From positions 1 through 64,000 of the forward strand of contig PABK01000004.1 of assembly GCA_002699145.1 (NCBI GenBank): 64,000 bases of DNA, in the 5' to 3' direction. The position numbers were made by a program, and so were the translations under genes. This stretch comes from Halioglobus sp. Lineage in GTDB: Bacteria; Pseudomonadota; Gammaproteobacteria; Pseudomonadales; Halieaceae. Shown one piece after another: positions 35,856 through 44,898 of the stretch. Numbering within the stretch: the first letter of the stretch is position 1; each line of letters begins with the position of its first letter. The notes under the pieces are model-generated. The model made no database searches. It saw only the letters and a program-made list of their open reading frames with translations, and was not told the DNA's origin.

Positions 35856-37505
35856 CTACATGTTCGGGTAGTTCGGCCCGCCGAAGCCCTCGGGGGTGAC
35901 CCAGACGATATTCTGTGCCGGGTCCTTGATGTCACAGGTCTTGCAGTGCACGCAGTTCTGCCCGTTGATCTGGAAGCGTTTCTCCCCGCCCTCGTCCTCG
36001 ACCACCTCGTAGACGCCCGCCGGGCAGTAGCGCTGCGCCGGCTCGTCGTACAGCGGGTAGTTCTGCGCCATCGGGATGTCCGGGTCCTTCAGTACCAGGT
36101 GACAGGGCTGGTCCTCCTCGTGGTTCGTGTTGGACAGGAACACCGAGGACAGCTTGTCGAAGCTGATCTTGCCGTCCGGTTTCGGATAGTCGATTTTGGG
36201 CATGTCCGCGGCGGGCTTGAGGCACGCGTGGTCCGGTTTCGGGTCCGCCAGGTTGATCGGCAGCTTGCCCTGGAAGATGCCCTGGTCGATAAAGGCCAGC
36301 GCCGGGCCGATGAAGGTGCCGAACTTGTGCAGGTAGGCGCCGAAATTACGCCACTTGTGCAGCTCCTCGTTCAGCCAGGAGGCGTTGAACCTGTCCGCGT
36401 AGGCGCTCAGGTCGGTACCGCCCGCGGCGCCCCCGGCCAACGCCTCGTACAGGGTCTCGCCAGCCAGTGTGCCGGACTTCAGCGCCGTGTGCGTGCCCTT
36501 GATGCGCGCGAAGTTCAGCGTGCCGGCGTCATCGCCCACCAGCAGGCCGCCGGGGAAGCTCATTTTCGGCCGCGACCTGGGCCCGCCCTTGATCAGCGCG
36601 CGGGCGCCGTAGGAAACACGGGTGCCGCCCTCGAGGTAGTGGCGGATTTTCGGGTGCTGCTTCCACTGCTGGAACTCGTCGAAGGGCGACAGGTGCGGGT
36701 TGTCGTAGCTCAGCGGCACCACGTAGCCGATGTATACCTGGTTGTTCTCGCCGTGGTAGAGGTAGGTACCGGACGCGGTGTTCTTCTGCGCGGGCCAGCC
36801 CGTGGTATGGATGACCAGGCCGGGCTTGTGTTTGTCCGGCTCGATGTCCCAGATTTCCTTGAAGCCGATGCCGTAGTGCTGCGGGTCGCAGCCGGCGTCC
36901 AGCTCGAACTTGCGGATCAGTTGCTTGCCCAGGTGGCCGCGACAGCCCTCGGCGAATACCGTGTACTTCGCGTGTAACTCCATGCCGGGCATGTAGGAGT
37001 CCTTGTGACTGCCGTCCTCGGCGATGCCCATGTCGCCGGTGGCGATACCCTTGACGCTGCCGTCGTCGTGGTACAGCACCTCGGCGGCGGCGAAGCCGGG
37101 ATAGATTTCCACGCCCATGCCCTCGGCCTGTTCCGCCATCCAGCGGCACACGTTGCCCAGGCTGATAACGTAGTTGCCGTGGTTCTTGAAACCCGGCGCG
37201 AACAGCAGCGGTACGCTCACCGCGCCGCTGTCGCCGGTCATGAACAGCACCTGGTCCTCGCTCACCTCGACGTTGAGCGGGGCGCCATTGTCCTTCCAGT
37301 CCGGGAACAGTTCGTTCATCGCCCGCGGGTCCATCACCGCGCCGGAGAGGATATGCGCACCCACCTCGGAGCCTTTCTCGACCACGCAGACGGTGATTTC
37401 TTTGTCGTTTTCCTGCGCCAGTTGCATCAGGCGGCAGGCAGTGCCGAGCCCCGCCGGGCCAGCGCCGACGATGACCACGTCATATTCCATAGATTCGCGT
37501 TCCAC
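35856..37505 (-). CDS. etfD: Electron transfer flavoprotein-ubiquinone oxidoreductase
   Basis: ETF-QO passes electrons from the ETF of acyl-CoA dehydrogenases to ubiquinone at the membrane. The 549-residue product starts MERESMEYDVVIVGAGPAGL (FAD motif), has a central quinone-binding region and a C-terminal 4Fe-4S cluster with Cys in CPAGVYE and CVHCKTCDI. Length is normal and all cysteines are present. In Pseudomonas it is directly divergent from etfBA; here four other genes separate them. Confidence 0.96.
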   Translation of the reverse strand: MERESMEYDVVIVGAGPAGLGTACRLMQLAQENDKEITVCVVEKGSEVGAHILSGAVMDPRAMNELFPDWKDNGAPLNVEVSEDQVLFMTGDSGAVSVPLLFAPGFKNHGNYVISLGNVCRWMAEQAEGMGVEIYPGFAAAEVLYHDDGSVKGIATGDMGIAEDGSHKDSYMPGMELHAKYTVFAEGCRGHLGKQLIRKFELDAGCDPQHYGIGFKEIWDIEPDKHKPGLVIHTTGWPAQKNTASGTYLYHGENNQVYIGYVVPLSYDNPHLSPFDEFQQWKQHPKIRHYLEGGTRVSYGARALIKGGPRSRPKMSFPGGLLVGDDAGTLNFARIKGTHTALKSGTLAGETLYEALAGGAAGGTDLSAYADRFNASWLNEELHKWRNFGAYLHKFGTFIGPALAFIDQGIFQGKLPINLADPKPDHACLKPAADMPKIDYPKPDGKISFDKLSSVFLSNTNHEEDQPCHLVLKDPDIPMAQNYPLYDEPAQRYCPAGVYEVVEDEGGEKRFQINGQNCVHCKTCDIKDPAQNIVWVTPEGFGGPNYPNM

Positions 37506-37657
37506 AGCGATGTCCTCTAAGTAAGCAGCGGGTGGAAAAGGGCCCTGGTGAGGCCTTCAAGGGAGCGCAAGTATATAATTATTAAAGAATAAATGCCAAC
37601 TGGCGCCACGCGCCCCGGAGCCTGCCGGGAGGCCGCAGGCTGCAGCGGCATAAGGGG

Positions 37658-39007
37658 CTAGTTACATGGCCAGGTGTCGGTGATCTCGCGTGTAATCGCG
37701 GGGTAGCGGCTACCTTCGGTGACATCGAACACACCGCGTTTGCCGTAGGGCTCGGCAATCCATTCCCACACGGTCCGACCCTGCGGGCTGATCTCGAACA
37801 CCCGACCGGCCTTCGCCTCGGTGATGAGGCGGTTGCCGTTCGCCAGCAGCTCGTGTTTACCTGCAGCGCGGGTGTAAAAGCGACGGCCGGGGGCACTGCG
37901 ATAGATGTCGCGGACCTCGTTGGTGGCCGGGTTGACCGCGCGAATGCGCGAGCCTCCGAGAAAATCGCCCTTGTGCCGGGTCCAGTCGTCGCGGTTGTCG
38001 AACACGGTGATCCACCCGCCAGCTTCGAAGTCAGGGTCATGCTGCAGCGTGAAGACGCCTGGCAGCAGCCACTTCACGCGGCCCTGCGGGGACAGGATGC
38101 CGATTGCGTTCAAAGATCGGGAGGAAAAGACGATGTCGCCGGCATCCAGGGTGGGGAAATCCTGGGCGAGCTCGGGCGACAGGCTCTCAACATCGTTGAG
38201 GTGCAGGATGTCCAGTTTTGCTGGGCCCTGTATCCGCTCATAGTGCCACAACAGGTGGCGCCAGGGGCTGTTGTAGAGGGATTTCAGCAGGCTGATCATG
38301 TGTACCATTCTGCCATCGGCAGACACCTGTATCAGCAGCTCCTCGGCAAACGGCGGTTTGATCGGCGGAAAGAGACCCGCCCGCGGATTGTCTTCCTTGA
38401 TCAGCCTGTACCCGGAAACCCAGAAGTGTCCGTTGTGATCTCGGAACACCGAATGGTGCGAAACGAAGGGTGATTTCCATACGACCTCTGAGCAGGCGTT
38501 CAGACGGACCAGGCCGGCGTACTCGATGTTGGCGATGATATCGCCGTTGGGAAGCAGGTAGGCGCCGTGCACGTAGGTGCCCAGCGGAAAATCGCGCAGC
38601 GGCCAGATGCTCCTCGCGGAGACATCCCAGCGATGCAGCGTGTTGCCGTCGATGTCCACCAGCTTGACGCCAGGCTTCCAGCCCGACTCCTTCCAGAAGG
38701 ACGTGAGCAGCGTGGCGCCGGGTGAGGTGTTTTGCCGATCGTGCAGTCTGACGCCGTACTCGTGATAGCGGATTTCATTGAGATTCGACTCGCCGAGGTC
38801 CCTGCTGATACGCTCGTCCTCGTCGAGCACGTGGCGCGGGAACCACTTTTCCAGCTCGCTCACCGCGTTGTTCACCAGCGCGTAGGGGAACGTCTGCGTG
38901 GCCCAGATCGCCATGCCGCCGGCAGCGGACAGGGTGCACAGGGAGAGCACGAACATCAACCGTGGCAGCACGTCGCTGCCTTTGCCGTTTTTCTTCCTAG
39001 TGGCCAT
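37658..39007 (-). CDS. Arylsulfotransferase-like beta-propeller protein, membrane-anchored
   Basis: The 449-residue product has an N-terminal membrane segment (about 15-37) and a repeated beta-propeller-like body resembling PAPS-independent aryl-sulfate sulfotransferases (ASST, PF05935/PF14269). Features are repeated D-x-x-G-x-x-x-W blades (DIDGNTLHRWDV, SPQGRTVWEWI), a GAYLLPNGDIIANIE blade, HHSVFRDHNGHFWVSG and QHDPDFEAGG. ASST enzymes transfer sulfate between phenols through a phospho-His-like sulfo-His; I cannot confirm which His would serve. It is the last gene of a four-gene minus-strand cassette. Confidence 0.6.
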   Translation of the reverse strand: MATRKKNGKGSDVLPRLMFVLSLCTLSAAGGMAIWATQTFPYALVNNAVSELEKWFPRHVLDEDERISRDLGESNLNEIRYHEYGVRLHDRQNTSPGATLLTSFWKESGWKPGVKLVDIDGNTLHRWDVSARSIWPLRDFPLGTYVHGAYLLPNGDIIANIEYAGLVRLNACSEVVWKSPFVSHHSVFRDHNGHFWVSGYRLIKEDNPRAGLFPPIKPPFAEELLIQVSADGRMVHMISLLKSLYNSPWRHLLWHYERIQGPAKLDILHLNDVESLSPELAQDFPTLDAGDIVFSSRSLNAIGILSPQGRVKWLLPGVFTLQHDPDFEAGGWITVFDNRDDWTRHKGDFLGGSRIRAVNPATNEVRDIYRSAPGRRFYTRAAGKHELLANGNRLITEAKAGRVFEISPQGRTVWEWIAEPYGKRGVFDVTEGSRYPAITREITDTWPCN

Positions 39008-39064
39008 GCCGTCCGCCTGTGCAGGATTTGATCACCCGTGTTGCCTGTCGCTGATCGGGGTTGA

Positions 39065-40150
39065 TTATTGCGGTGTCGACGCCGCCTGGCGCAATTCGCG
39101 CCACAGGTCGTACACCTGCCGGTGCAGGCTGGCGTCGATGGCGCCGGGTTCCGGGCCACCCCGAGCGGGAACGCTGATCCTGCCGGCCTGTTCGAGCAGC
39201 CGTGGCGGTTCGGCCAGATCTAGCCGCTGCGCCAGGGAGTCGAGCGCCGGATCGGGGTCCTCGCACATCGCCTCGAAGGAATAAAAATACGTCGCATCCC
39301 CCGCCTGCGCCAGGAGGTGAGCGTAGCAGGCGTGCCAGTAGCACAACCAGTACTCGATGGTGGTTGCGTCGCCGGCGTGGCGTGATTGCATCCAGTTGCC
39401 GAAATCGACCGGTTTCAGGTTTGCGCCGAAGTCGTAGTGCCCGATCCCCTCCATGTACCAGCGGCTGAACGCATCCGCGCGATGCTGCTCGAGGAAGTTC
39501 AGGTGTTGCCGCAGCAGTGAGGCGGCGTGCTCGTAGGGATCGCGAAAAAGCACGATCACGCTGCAGCCTGGCAGGGCGCGCTGCAGGTAGCGCACCCTGG
39601 CGATGTTCAAATTGTTCTTGGACAGGTACCTGCGCTGCATCCCGGGGGAAGAGTCACCCCCCATGGCGACGATCTTGCGCATGTGTGCCTGGAAAAAACG
39701 TTCAAATGCCTTGTGTCGCACCTTGCCCCAGGGCTCGATGTGGTCCTGCTGGTAGTAGCGCTTCCAGTAGTGGCGCCAGATAACCTCCTCGAAGGCCTCG
39801 GGGGAGTCCTCGCTGACCTGTACGCCATCGCCGTGGGCGCGCTCGCGCAGTTCGCCCGATTTGCGAAAGCGCCGAGAGAACCCCTCCCACAGCAGCGGGC
39901 AGAGCAGGAAGGGCATATGCCGGTAGGTGTGAGTGCTGAATTCGCCGGTATCGGCCAGCAGTTCCAGCAGCAGCGTGGTGCCCGCCCTGGGCAGCGCGGT
40001 GATGAACACCGGTCGTTCCGCCTCGACCTGTGACAGCCGTGAACGGAACAGGGAGTCCTCCATGTCGGACAGCGCCGCCTGCAGTCCCCACGAAGAGAAG
40101 GCGAGGCGATGCAGAGCCCGGTCTGTGCCGGAGTACTGCGACTTATACAT
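39065..40150 (-). CDS. PAPS-type sulfotransferase family protein
   Basis: The 361-residue product matches the sulfotransferase family (Sulfotransfer_3 type). The 5'-phosphosulfate loop is FITALPRAGTTLLLELL (about 49-65), and the 3'-phosphate motif is VIVLFRDPYEHAASLL, with Arg203 and Ser211. It overlaps the upstream membrane gene by eight bases. No signal peptide is seen, so it is probably cytosolic with PAPS as donor. The acceptor is unknown; the neighbours suggest a cell-surface or lipid-linked glycan. Confidence 0.82.
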   Translation of the reverse strand: MYKSQYSGTDRALHRLAFSSWGLQAALSDMEDSLFRSRLSQVEAERPVFITALPRAGTTLLLELLADTGEFSTHTYRHMPFLLCPLLWEGFSRRFRKSGELRERAHGDGVQVSEDSPEAFEEVIWRHYWKRYYQQDHIEPWGKVRHKAFERFFQAHMRKIVAMGGDSSPGMQRRYLSKNNLNIARVRYLQRALPGCSVIVLFRDPYEHAASLLRQHLNFLEQHRADAFSRWYMEGIGHYDFGANLKPVDFGNWMQSRHAGDATTIEYWLCYWHACYAHLLAQAGDATYFYSFEAMCEDPDPALDSLAQRLDLAEPPRLLEQAGRISVPARGGPEPGAIDASLHRQVYDLWRELRQAASTPQ

Positions 40151-40544
40151 CGCTGCCGTTGTGCGAGCCCTGGCGCATGAAGGCGAAGTAGACAGCGGTA
40201 CCGACGACGGAGCTGGCCAGGATAAACGGCCATGACAGCGTGGTGTCCAGGGTGTCGGCCCAGCTGCCCGGGCCGAACTGGTGGAACAGCCAGATGAGCC
40301 CGGCCGGTATTCCGACGGCCGCCACGGAGCCGACCATGATCAGCGCGAACAGGCGAAACAGCGCCAGGGTTACGCGCTGCAGTTCCCGTTCCTTTTGTCG
40401 GTCGCTGAGTTCGCCGTTGCCAAAGACGGCGACAGAATGGGAAGACAGCCGCAGGACTTCCAGGCTGTTGGCGATCACACCGAGAACCTTGAGGAGGATT
40501 AGCGACACGCCCACCAGGAACGCGGCCGCCGCCCAGGAGATCAT
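40143..40544 (-). CDS. Small integral membrane protein of the sulfotransferase cassette
   Basis: The 133-residue product has three likely membrane helices (about 3-28, 60-90 and 102-123), separated by a charged loop (SDRQKERELQRV). I recognise no family. It overlaps the preceding gene by four bases (ATGA) and the sulfotransferase by eight, so all three appear translationally coupled. Confidence 0.7.
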   Translation of the reverse strand: MISWAAAAFLVGVSLILLKVLGVIANSLEVLRLSSHSVAVFGNGELSDRQKERELQRVTLALFRLFALIMVGSVAAVGIPAGLIWLFHQFGPGSWADTLDTTLSWPFILASSVVGTAVYFAFMRQGSHNGSDV

Positions 40545-40819
40545 TGCTCCTTGATATCCCCGGGGACGGTTTCCTGGCTGGCGTTTTCCAGGATGTCTTC
40601 CTCGATCGCGTCCTCGTCACCACTGCCCTTGATGAGGCGTTTCAGCGGATACCAGAGGAAGCCGACGATGGCGACGACTACCGCGGCCAGCAGGGCCAGT
40701 AGCGAGCCGACGGCCGAGAGCCCGGACCCCGGGCCGATATACGCCGCGGCGCAGGGAGCCAACACCGTGGCGGCGGCGCCGACGCCGGCGGCCCATATGC
40801 TGGAGACAGGGTGTGACAT
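40541..40819 (-). CDS. Small YIGPG-type membrane protein
   Basis: The 92-residue product has an N-terminal signal-like helix ending in LAPCAAA, then YIGPGSGLS, a second membrane helix (about 34-56) ending WYPLKRLIKG, and an acidic tail of about 30 residues. Small proteins with a YIGPG segment between two helices occur beside surface-polysaccharide and phosphatase or sulfotransferase genes in other bacteria, by my recollection. It is the first gene of the cassette; no clear ribosome site precedes it. Confidence 0.65.
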   Translation of the reverse strand: MSHPVSSIWAAGVGAAATVLAPCAAAYIGPGSGLSAVGSLLALLAAVVVAIVGFLWYPLKRLIKGSGDEDAIEEDILENASQETVPGDIKEQ

Positions 40820-41179
40820 GACAGTAGTCCGTATTATCAGAAGAGTTAGCGAACAAACTTACAGTAAATCATAACCAAAAACCCATCCCATTTCGAGCGC
40901 GGGCCGGCCCCTGTGGGGGCTGCCGGCGAGCAAAACTTGCGCTGGCGCACACTTTCGTGCCCCGGGTTTCTTGCAGCAGGCGTTGCGCCGCCGCAAGTGC
41001 GCCCCCGGGGGCGGAAAACTGCGCCGGGCCGCTGCGGGGGCGTGCGGCCGAGTATTGACCCGGCGGCTGAATATGGGCAAGATACGTCGCCAGATTTACC
41101 GGATTGCTGCCTCCAAGCGCCTGCAACCATCTGAAACTCACCGAAATTACTGAATCCACCTGATATTACTGGAGAATCC
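40820..41179. other. Gene-free interval between the sulfotransferase cassette and etfB
   Basis: This 360-bp stretch separates divergent operons. It holds several GC-rich imperfect palindromes between about 40900 and 41060 and a possible plus-strand TTGACC at about 41065. I see no convincing -10 at standard spacing. Short frames crossing it are not gene-like. Confidence 0.5.
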
Positions 41180-41932
41180 ATGAAGGTTCTTGTAGCCGTG
41201 AAGCGTGTGGTTGACTACAACGTCAAGGTGCGCGCCAAGTCCGATGGCAGTGACGTCGATTTGAACAACGTCAAAATGGCCATCAACCCCTTTTGTGAGA
41301 TCGCCGTCGAGGAAGCGGTACGCCTGAAAGAGGCGGGCACCGCCAGCGAGGTCATCGCGGTCTCCATCGGCGACAAGAGCTGCCAGGAGCAGATTCGTAC
41401 CGCCCTGGCACTGGGCGCGGACCGCGGCATCCAGGTCGAAACCGAGGGCAGTGTCGAGCCGCTGGTCGTGGCCAAGCTGCTCAAGGGCGTGGTCGACAAG
41501 GAGCAGCCGCAGCTGGTTATTCTCGGCAAGCAGTCCATCGACGGCGACAACAACCAGACCGGACAAATGCTGGGCGCGCTGGCCAACATGGGCCAGGGCA
41601 CCTTCGCCTCGGAAGTGGTGGTGGAGGGCGACAAGGTCAATGTCACCCGCGAGGTGGACGGCGGCCTGCAAACCGTCAGCCTGAACCTGCCCGCGGTGGT
41701 CACCACCGACCTGCGCCTGAACGAGCCGCGCTACGCGTCGTTGCCCAACATCATGAAAGCCAAGAAGAAGCCCCTGGACGTCTACACGCCCGATGACCTG
41801 GGCGTTGCAGTCACCGCACACCTGACACAGATCAAGGTTCAGCCCCCCGCGGAGCGCCAGGCCGGTATCAAGGTCGAGGACGTGGACCAGCTGGTGGACA
41901 AACTGAAAAACGAGGCGAAAGTTATCTCATGA
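41180..41932 (+). CDS. etfB: Electron transfer flavoprotein subunit beta
   Basis: EtfB binds AMP and the recognition loop contacts acyl-CoA dehydrogenases. The 250-residue product starts [18 protein letters not shown] and contains the ETF-beta signature ([20 protein letters not shown] region, about 178-200). The etfA start overlaps its stop by four bases. Length is typical. Confidence 0.96.
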   Translation: MKVLVAVKRVVDYNVKVRAKSDGSDVDLNNVKMAINPFCEIAVEEAVRLKEAGTASEVIAVSIGDKSCQEQIRTALALGADRGIQVETEGSVEPLVVAKLLKGVVDKEQPQLVILGKQSIDGDNNQTGQMLGALANMGQGTFASEVVVEGDKVNVTREVDGGLQTVSLNLPAVVTTDLRLNEPRYASLPNIMKAKKKPLDVYTPDDLGVAVTAHLTQIKVQPPAERQAGIKVEDVDQLVDKLKNEAKVIS

Positions 41933-42858
41933 GTACTCTGGTAATCGCAGAACACGACAACGGCAGCCTCAAGGCCGCCACTCTCAACGCGGTGGCGGCG
42001 GCCCAGGGGCTGGGTGCGGACATCGACATCCTGGTTGCCGGCGCAGGCTGCGGCGGCGCTGCCGAGGCGGCCGCGGCCGTCCCCGGCGTGGGCAAGGTGC
42101 TGGTCGCCGACAACGCCGCCTACGAGCACCAGCTGGCGGAAAACATCAGCCTGCTGGTCGCCGAGGTCGGTGCGGCCTACGACAACATCGTCGCCCCGGC
42201 TACCGCCAACTGCAAGAACTTCATGCCGCGTGTGGCGGCGCTGCTGGATGTGGGCCAGATCTCCGACATCACCGCGGTGGAGTCGGCGGACACTTTCCAG
42301 CGCCCCATCTACGCCGGCAACGTCATCGCCACGGTGCAGAGCGCCGACGCGAAAAAAGTCATCACCGTGCGCACCACCGCCTTTGACGCGGTGGCCGCCG
42401 AGGGCGGCAGCGCCTCCGTCGAGGCCGTCGACGCGGTGCACGACGCGGGCATCTCCGCGTTCGTGGGCGAGGAAGTCGCCGAGTCCGACCGTCCTGAACT
42501 GACCTCTGCCGATATCGTCATCTCCGGCGGGCGCGGTATGCAGAACGGCGAGAACTTCAAGCTGCTCGAGGGTATCGCCGACAAGCTGGGGGCAGCCATC
42601 GGCGCGTCCCGCGCGGCGGTGGACGCGGGCTTTGTTCCCAACGATATGTAGGTAGGGCAGACGGGCAAGATCGTCGCCCCGGACCTGTATATCGCCGTGG
42701 GCATCTCGGGCGCCATTCAGCACCTGGCGGGCATGAAGGACTCCAAGGTCATCGTTGCCATCAACAAGGACGAGGACGCGCCGATCTTCCAGGTCGCCGA
42801 CTACGGCCTGGTGGCCGACCTGTTCGACGCCCTGCCGGAGCTTGAATCCAAGCTCTGA
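41929..42858 (+). pseudogene. etfA: Electron transfer flavoprotein subunit alpha, interrupted by an in-frame amber codon
   Basis: The frame from 41929 encodes 240 residues of EtfA, ends at TAG (42649-42651), and then continues without frameshift for 68 more codons to TGA at 42858. The continuation reads [20 protein letters not shown], the FAD-binding part of every EtfA. Joined, the product would be 309 residues, the normal length. EtfA proteins carry PND(Y/M)QVGQTGK here, so TAG most simply replaces a CAG Gln codon by one C-to-T change. The truncated product would lack the FAD site. EtfB and ETF-QO are intact. Sequencing error, amber suppression, or real recent loss are all possible. Confidence 0.85.
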
Positions 42859-42879
42859 TAGGCAGCAAGCGTTACGCGA

Positions 42880-42906
42880 AACCGGCCCTTGAGGCCGGTT
42901 TTTTTT
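42880..42906 (+). terminator. Intrinsic terminator of etfBA
   Basis: AACCGGCC (42880-42887) pairs with GGCCGGTT (42893-42900) around a five-base loop and is followed by six T residues. It sits 21 bp after the etfA stop. Confidence 0.92.
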
Positions 42907-42920
42907 GGCTGTACCAGCTC

Positions 42921-43055
42921 GGTTCTCTGGCCCAGGGCGCAGACGCTGACCCTGGGTAGAACCTGTTACGGGCAGGTTCTCTGGCCCGGGGCGGAAACGC
43001 TTTCTGGCCTCGGAAGGCTGAGATGCTCGGCCTGAAAGCGTTTCCGCCCCGGGCC
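42921..43055. repeat. Two adjacent long inverted repeats
   Basis: The first hairpin (42921-42963) has outer arms GGTTCT/AGAACC and inner arms CCCAGGG/CCCTGGG. The second has a perfect 22-bp stem, 42983-43004 with 43034-43055 (5' arm GGCCCGGGGCGGAAACGCTT plus two bases), with a 29-nt loop containing further GGCC/GGCC complementarity. Both are preceded by GGTTCTCTGGCCC, so they look like diverged copies of one unit. They fill most of the 322-bp gap between etfA and the antiporter. Confidence 0.85.
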
Positions 43056-43181
43056 TTTGCGGCACCGTGATTGCTGCATGGAAGTCTGCGCAAAGAGCCT
43101 CCCCGCCCACCGACTCTGCCCACTCTTGAGCTGCCATTCCGCCGCTTGGCGAGATGGCCCCGCCAGGAGCAGTGCCGCAGC

Positions 43182-44357
43182 CTAATCCCGGCGCAGACGG
43201 TCCGAAATGGCGATCGGGTTGGGGTAGTTGAGCACCACGATGTAGGAGGACACCAGCAGGGTGATGATCGTGGTGGCCTGGATGAGCAGGGAGGCCTGCT
43301 CGCTGATCAGGGCCGCGCCCGCCGCCACGTAGGCGATCAGCAGGGAGAACTCGCTCGCCTGGCCCAGGCGAAAGCCCAGGTCCCAGGACAGGGAGCGGGT
43401 TTCGCTGACTCCCTTGAGCAGGAAGCGGTAGGTGACCGGCTTGACGCTGAGCACCAGCGCGGACAGCAGCAGGGCCGGCGCCAGCACCTGGCCCAGTACG
43501 CCGAAGTCGAAGCGCGCGCCTACGGAGAAGAAGAACAGAATGAGGAAGAAATCGCGCAGCGGTTTCAGGCTGACCGCGATGTACTGGGAAATCGGGCTGG
43601 TGGCGATGGTGATGCCGCCGATGAACGCGCCGATCTCTTCCGACAAGCCCACCGCAGCGGCCGCCTCGGCCATGCCCAGGCACCAGCCGATGGCGACCAG
43701 GAAGATGTACTCGTGGAAGCGGTCGAAGCGCGCCAGCAGGGGGAGCAGGGCGTGGCGCACGGCCAGCAGGGCGGCGCCCACCAGCAGGGGCAGGGCGAGC
43801 AGGGAGAAGGCCAGGTCGATTCCCACCGCGCCGGTGTCGCCGGCGGCGGCGCTGTACAGCGCCATGAGCACGATGATGGCCAACAGGTCCTGCAGCAGCA
43901 ACAGGCCGATCATCAGTTCGCCGATGTGCCGGTGGTGCAGCACCGTGGTGGGCAGCAGCTTGATGCCGATGATGGTGGAGGAGAACATCATCGCCGCGCC
44001 CACCACCAGGCTGTCGCGCGTGGAAAAACCGAACCACCAGGCCACCGCGAAGCCGGTGCCGATGAACAGGGCGGAACTGAACAGGGCGACCACCACCGAT
44101 TTACGCAGCGTCGCCCACAGCGCCTGGGGTTGCATGTCCAGGCCGAGCAGGAAGAGCAGGAAGATGATGCCGATGTGGCCGATATCCGAGAGCAGCTTCA
44201 GGTCGGTGACCTGGGACAGGCCGTAGGGGCCGATGCAGGCGCCCAAAGCGATGTAGGCGATGATCAGCGGCTGCCGGGTATACAGCGCGAACGAGGCGAA
44301 AATCGCCGCGCCACTGAAAATCAGGAAGAACTCGAAGGTGACGGAATTGGGATCCAT
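43182..44357 (-). CDS. Cation:proton antiporter, CPA2 (KefB-like) family
   Basis: The 391-residue product has about 11-13 hydrophobic helices and the CPA2 pattern: an N-terminal GPYGLSQV region, FLLFLLGLDMQP, LLLLQDLLAI (the conserved QD of the ion-binding helix), and GLSEEIGAFIGGI. It ends soon after the membrane domain, lacking the C-terminal RCK/TrkA-N domain of KefB and KefC, so regulation by NAD(H) or glutathione through that domain is not expected. Substrate (Na or K) is undetermined. Confidence 0.88.
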   Translation of the reverse strand: MDPNSVTFEFFLIFSGAAIFASFALYTRQPLIIAYIALGACIGPYGLSQVTDLKLLSDIGHIGIIFLLFLLGLDMQPQALWATLRKSVVVALFSSALFIGTGFAVAWWFGFSTRDSLVVGAAMMFSSTIIGIKLLPTTVLHHRHIGELMIGLLLLQDLLAIIVLMALYSAAAGDTGAVGIDLAFSLLALPLLVGAALLAVRHALLPLLARFDRFHEYIFLVAIGWCLGMAEAAAAVGLSEEIGAFIGGITIATSPISQYIAVSLKPLRDFFLILFFFSVGARFDFGVLGQVLAPALLLSALVLSVKPVTYRFLLKGVSETRSLSWDLGFRLGQASEFSLLIAYVAAGAALISEQASLLIQATTIITLLVSSYIVVLNYPNPIAISDRLRRD

Positions 44358-44436
44358 GACTCGGGGGGCGCCTCAGCCACGACTGGCCAGCACCCGAGTG
44401 TAAACAAGGCGGGCGCGTATAGGAAATCGCGGGGCT

Positions 44437-44898
44437 TCAGCGACGGCGAAACAGCGGCAGCGGCTGGTCGATGGACGCCTGGTAGCACTGGCTGAAGTCG
44501 TGCAGGCTGTCCAGGGCGTCCTCCAGCGCGGATTCATCCGTCATCTGGAAGGCGTTGAAGCCGACCCTGGCCAGGTAGGTCATCTGGTCCCTGATAAACG
44601 CACCGGTCGCCCGCAGCTCTCCCTCGTAGCCGCGCTGGCGCAGCTCGCGGGCGTAGGAAAAGCCGCGCCCGTCGGTGAAGACGGGAAAATTCACCGCGAC
44701 CAGGGCGATGGCGTCCAGGTGCTCGAGCAGGTCCTGCACACCCTCGCCCGGTTCCAGCTGGACCGCGCTGCCGGACTTGTCCTGTAGTTGCAGCCACTGC
44801 TGCAGGGTGCAGATGTGCCCGGCGGGCGCCGTGTCCCCGCTGGCCGGCGCCTGCCAGTCATCGTGGACGATAGCGCCGTTCTTAATTAACTTCGGCAT
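44437..44898 (-). CDS. DUF934 protein of the sulfite reductase operon
   Basis: The 153-residue product is a DUF934 protein, typically encoded right after cysI in Pseudomonas and relatives and linked to sulfite reduction. It has LQLEPGEGVQDL-type and FTDGRGFSYARELRQRGYEGELRA segments, the family core. The ATG at 44898 overlaps the cysI end by 17 bases. The longer upstream frame is the cysI antisense shift and is not coding. Confidence 0.85.
   Translation of the reverse strand: MPKLIKNGAIVHDDWQAPASGDTAPAGHICTLQQWLQLQDKSGSAVQLEPGEGVQDLLEHLDAIALVAVNFPVFTDGRGFSYARELRQRGYEGELRATGAFIRDQMTYLARVGFNAFQMTDESALEDALDSLHDFSQCYQASIDQPLPLFRRR

Noticed and set aside
40859-41181. Short frames on both strands in the etfB upstream interval
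   Set aside because: They overlap each other in several frames, lack ribosome sites, and show no family resemblance.
41839-44037. Minus-strand 732-codon ORF spanning etfA and the antiporter
   Set aside because: Shadow frame crossing a terminator and two inverted repeats; composition typical of high-GC antisense frames.
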